This document shows, one piece after another, positions 5,881 to 6,716 of a stretch of DNA of 6,716 bases. The notes beneath the pieces were generated by a model that saw nothing but the letters and a program-made list of their open reading frames with translations, did no database searches and was not told where the DNA came from. The stretch lies in the NCBI GenBank assembly GCA_002439285.1, contig DJTQ01000236.1, positions 1 through 6,716 of the forward strand, read 5' to 3'. A program made the translations under genes and the position numbers. Positions within the stretch are counted from its first letter, which is position 1, and every line of letters begins with the position of its first letter. The DNA is from Paenibacillaceae bacterium UBA6304. Its GTDB lineage: Bacteria; Bacillota; Bacilli; Paenibacillales; Paenibacillaceae.

Positions 5881-6620
5881 ATCCGGTAATCCACCCCTTT
5901 ATAGGGACTTGGCGCATAGGACTGCGATTGCCCCAGCTCTTGACCCGCCATACTCTCTCCTGCTTCTGCCGTGATCAACGGCTCTGCTTTGAGGGACAGC
6001 AGCCGGTATCCTGCGGACTCCAGTGCGCTTTCGATTTCCGGCTGTCTGGATTCCAAGAATACCCCCGTCGCTTCTTGCTCGCTGAATATTTTTAGCAGTA
6101 CTTTTTTATCTGCAACTTGAACATCGACCATAATCTGGCCCAACGCTTTCATCTGCAGATCAAACCAAAGCCGGCAATTGGCGGCGTCCAGTTCGCCTTT
6201 GCGGCCGCGGCGGGACTCAATATGGACCGACGCGGTCTGTTCTCCGTCCGGACCGACAAAAGGCAGGAACATCGTAACCTGCGCAAACGGCGTGGTCCGG
6301 TCCGTTGTCAGCAGCAGCTGCTGGCCGGTCAGCTGCTGAACGATCTGCCGGGCCGCCTCCTGAAGGGGCGCAGGCAGATCATCTGCTGCGGCAACCTGCA
6401 GCAGCAGGCCTTTTAGCGTGTCGCGGGCAGAGTTGTTTGCAGCGACACCGGTCTCCGGCGCTGCGGCATCCGCCAGCGCCGCTGAGGACAAGGCCGCTTG
6501 CGTAGCCTTGTCTCCAGCAGCGGCCGAGCCTGCCGCCTGGCCGCCGTGGCCGGGCGCCGGGGCAGCCGCCGCGTCGCCGCGGAGCGGCGGCTGCGCTGCC
6601 CGGCCGGCCTCCCCTGCCAC
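5877..6620 (-). CDS. FliK-like hook-length control domain protein (YlqG position), N-terminal end uncertain
   Basis: The open frame gives 247 residues. Residues 1-66 are Ala/Gly/Pro-rich and look disordered. Residues about 67-105 are helical (DTLKGLLLQVAAADDLPAPL, QEAARQIVQQLTGQQLLL). Residues about 110-210 resemble the FliK C-terminal (Flg_hook) fold: FAQVTMFLPF, ASVHIESRRGRKGEL, CRLWFDLQMKALGQIMVDVQ (149-168), DKKVLLKIFSEQEATGVFLE, then IESALESAGYRLLSLKA. The protein ends YKGVDYRI. It overlaps the FlhB-like gene by four bases, and FliK and FlhB are known functional partners, which supports the call. The only start in frame is a GTG at 6618-6620 with no Shine-Dalgarno sequence, while a TAG at 6669-6671 closes the frame further up. 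The true gene therefore probably starts outside the window, with a frameshift or sequence error near 6670. It occupies the ylqG position of B. subtilis; identity with YlqG is not proven. Confidence 0.6.
   Translation of the reverse strand: MAGEAGRAAQPPLRGDAAAAPAPGHGGQAAGSAAAGDKATQAALSSAALADAAAPETGVAANNSARDTLKGLLLQVAAADDLPAPLQEAARQIVQQLTGQQLLLTTDRTTPFAQVTMFLPFVGPDGEQTASVHIESRRGRKGELDAANCRLWFDLQMKALGQIMVDVQVADKKVLLKIFSEQEATGVFLESRQPEIESALESAGYRLLSLKAEPLITAEAGESMAGQELGQSQSYAPSPYKGVDYRI
6562..6594. repeat. Perfect 11-bp GC-rich inverted repeat inside the FliK-like gene
   Basis: GCAGCCGCCGC (6562-6572) and GCGGCGGCTGC (6584-6594) form an 11-bp all-paired stem with an 11-base loop. It lies in the Ala/Pro-rich coding segment where 54 of the 60 bases at 6541-6600 are G or C. 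It may simply follow from Ala-codon richness. Such a stem can stall polymerases and compress sequencing reads. Confidence 0.6.
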
Positions 6621-6716
6621 CCCCGCGGGCCATTTCCCGCCCGGCGCCGACGCCTGAAAGACCTCCGCCTACCCGGCAAAACGGGCCACCAGCACCCACT
6701 GCGGCCTGGCCCTCGC
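6621..6716 (-). other. Probable upstream coding sequence of the FliK-like gene, frame interrupted
   Basis: In the frame of the downstream gene this segment reads AEVFQASAPGGKWPAG after a TAG at 6669-6671. To the right of the stop, another minus frame (first codon at 6714-6712) reads EGQAAVGAGGPFCRV, which looks equally protein-like. Dropping one G from the GG at 6667-6668 would join the two as ...PFCRVAEVFQASAPG. No start codon with a ribosome site is visible, so I read this as continuing coding sequence, broken by a real or technical one-base shift. Confidence 0.35.

Noticed and set aside
6379..6699. Alternative minus-strand frames rich in Arg/Gly in the GC-rich end
   Set aside because: Arg/Gly/Ala/Pro strings are expected from any frame of 90% GC sequence; only the first few codons right of the TAG may be true coding sequence.

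Overview
The window looks like chromosomal backbone of a low-to-mid-GC Firmicute, most likely Paenibacillaceae (Paenibacillus or a close relative). Three things point there: the gene order FliK-like / FlhB-like / (yraN, comM) / sucC / sucD / dprA matches the Bacillales ylqG-ylqH-sucC-sucD-dprA block with extra genes inserted; ribosome binding sites are Gram-positive in style (AGGAGG); and the SucCD proteins have Bacillus-type sequence. This placement is from recognition, not from a search.

Layout from left to right. Positions 1-666 (minus) hold the N-terminal 222 codons of DprA, running off the left edge. Positions 667-753 hold a strong intrinsic terminator for the sucCD unit and a candidate dprA promoter just upstream of it. 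sucD (754-1683) and sucC (1718-2878), both minus, encode the two subunits of succinyl-CoA synthetase. A 451-bp gene-free region (2879-3329) separates the divergent sucC and comM genes; it holds candidate promoters in both directions, a CcpA-type cre-like site and a perfect 21-bp palindrome. comM (3330-4937, plus) is the only gene on the plus strand. It converges on yraN (5094-5582, minus) across a 156-bp gap with a hairpin. yraN, a FlhB C-terminal-domain-like gene (5575-5880) and a FliK-like gene (5877-6620 and probably beyond) overlap head to tail and are probably one transcript reading leftward. The right end is very GC-rich and its reading frame is interrupted.

Functionally there are three themes. 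SucCD serves the TCA cycle (succinyl-CoA to succinate with nucleotide triphosphate formation). DprA, ComM and YraN belong to DNA uptake, recombination or nuclease families and sit within about 5 kb of one another. The FliK-like and FlhB-like proteins resemble the two partners of the flagellar export specificity switch, but both look like stand-alone or reduced forms.

I see no tRNA, rRNA, CRISPR array, insertion sequence, phage gene or attachment site. No clearly new multi-gene system is evident. The best leads are regulatory (the palindrome and the dprA leader) and the FliK/FlhB-like pair.
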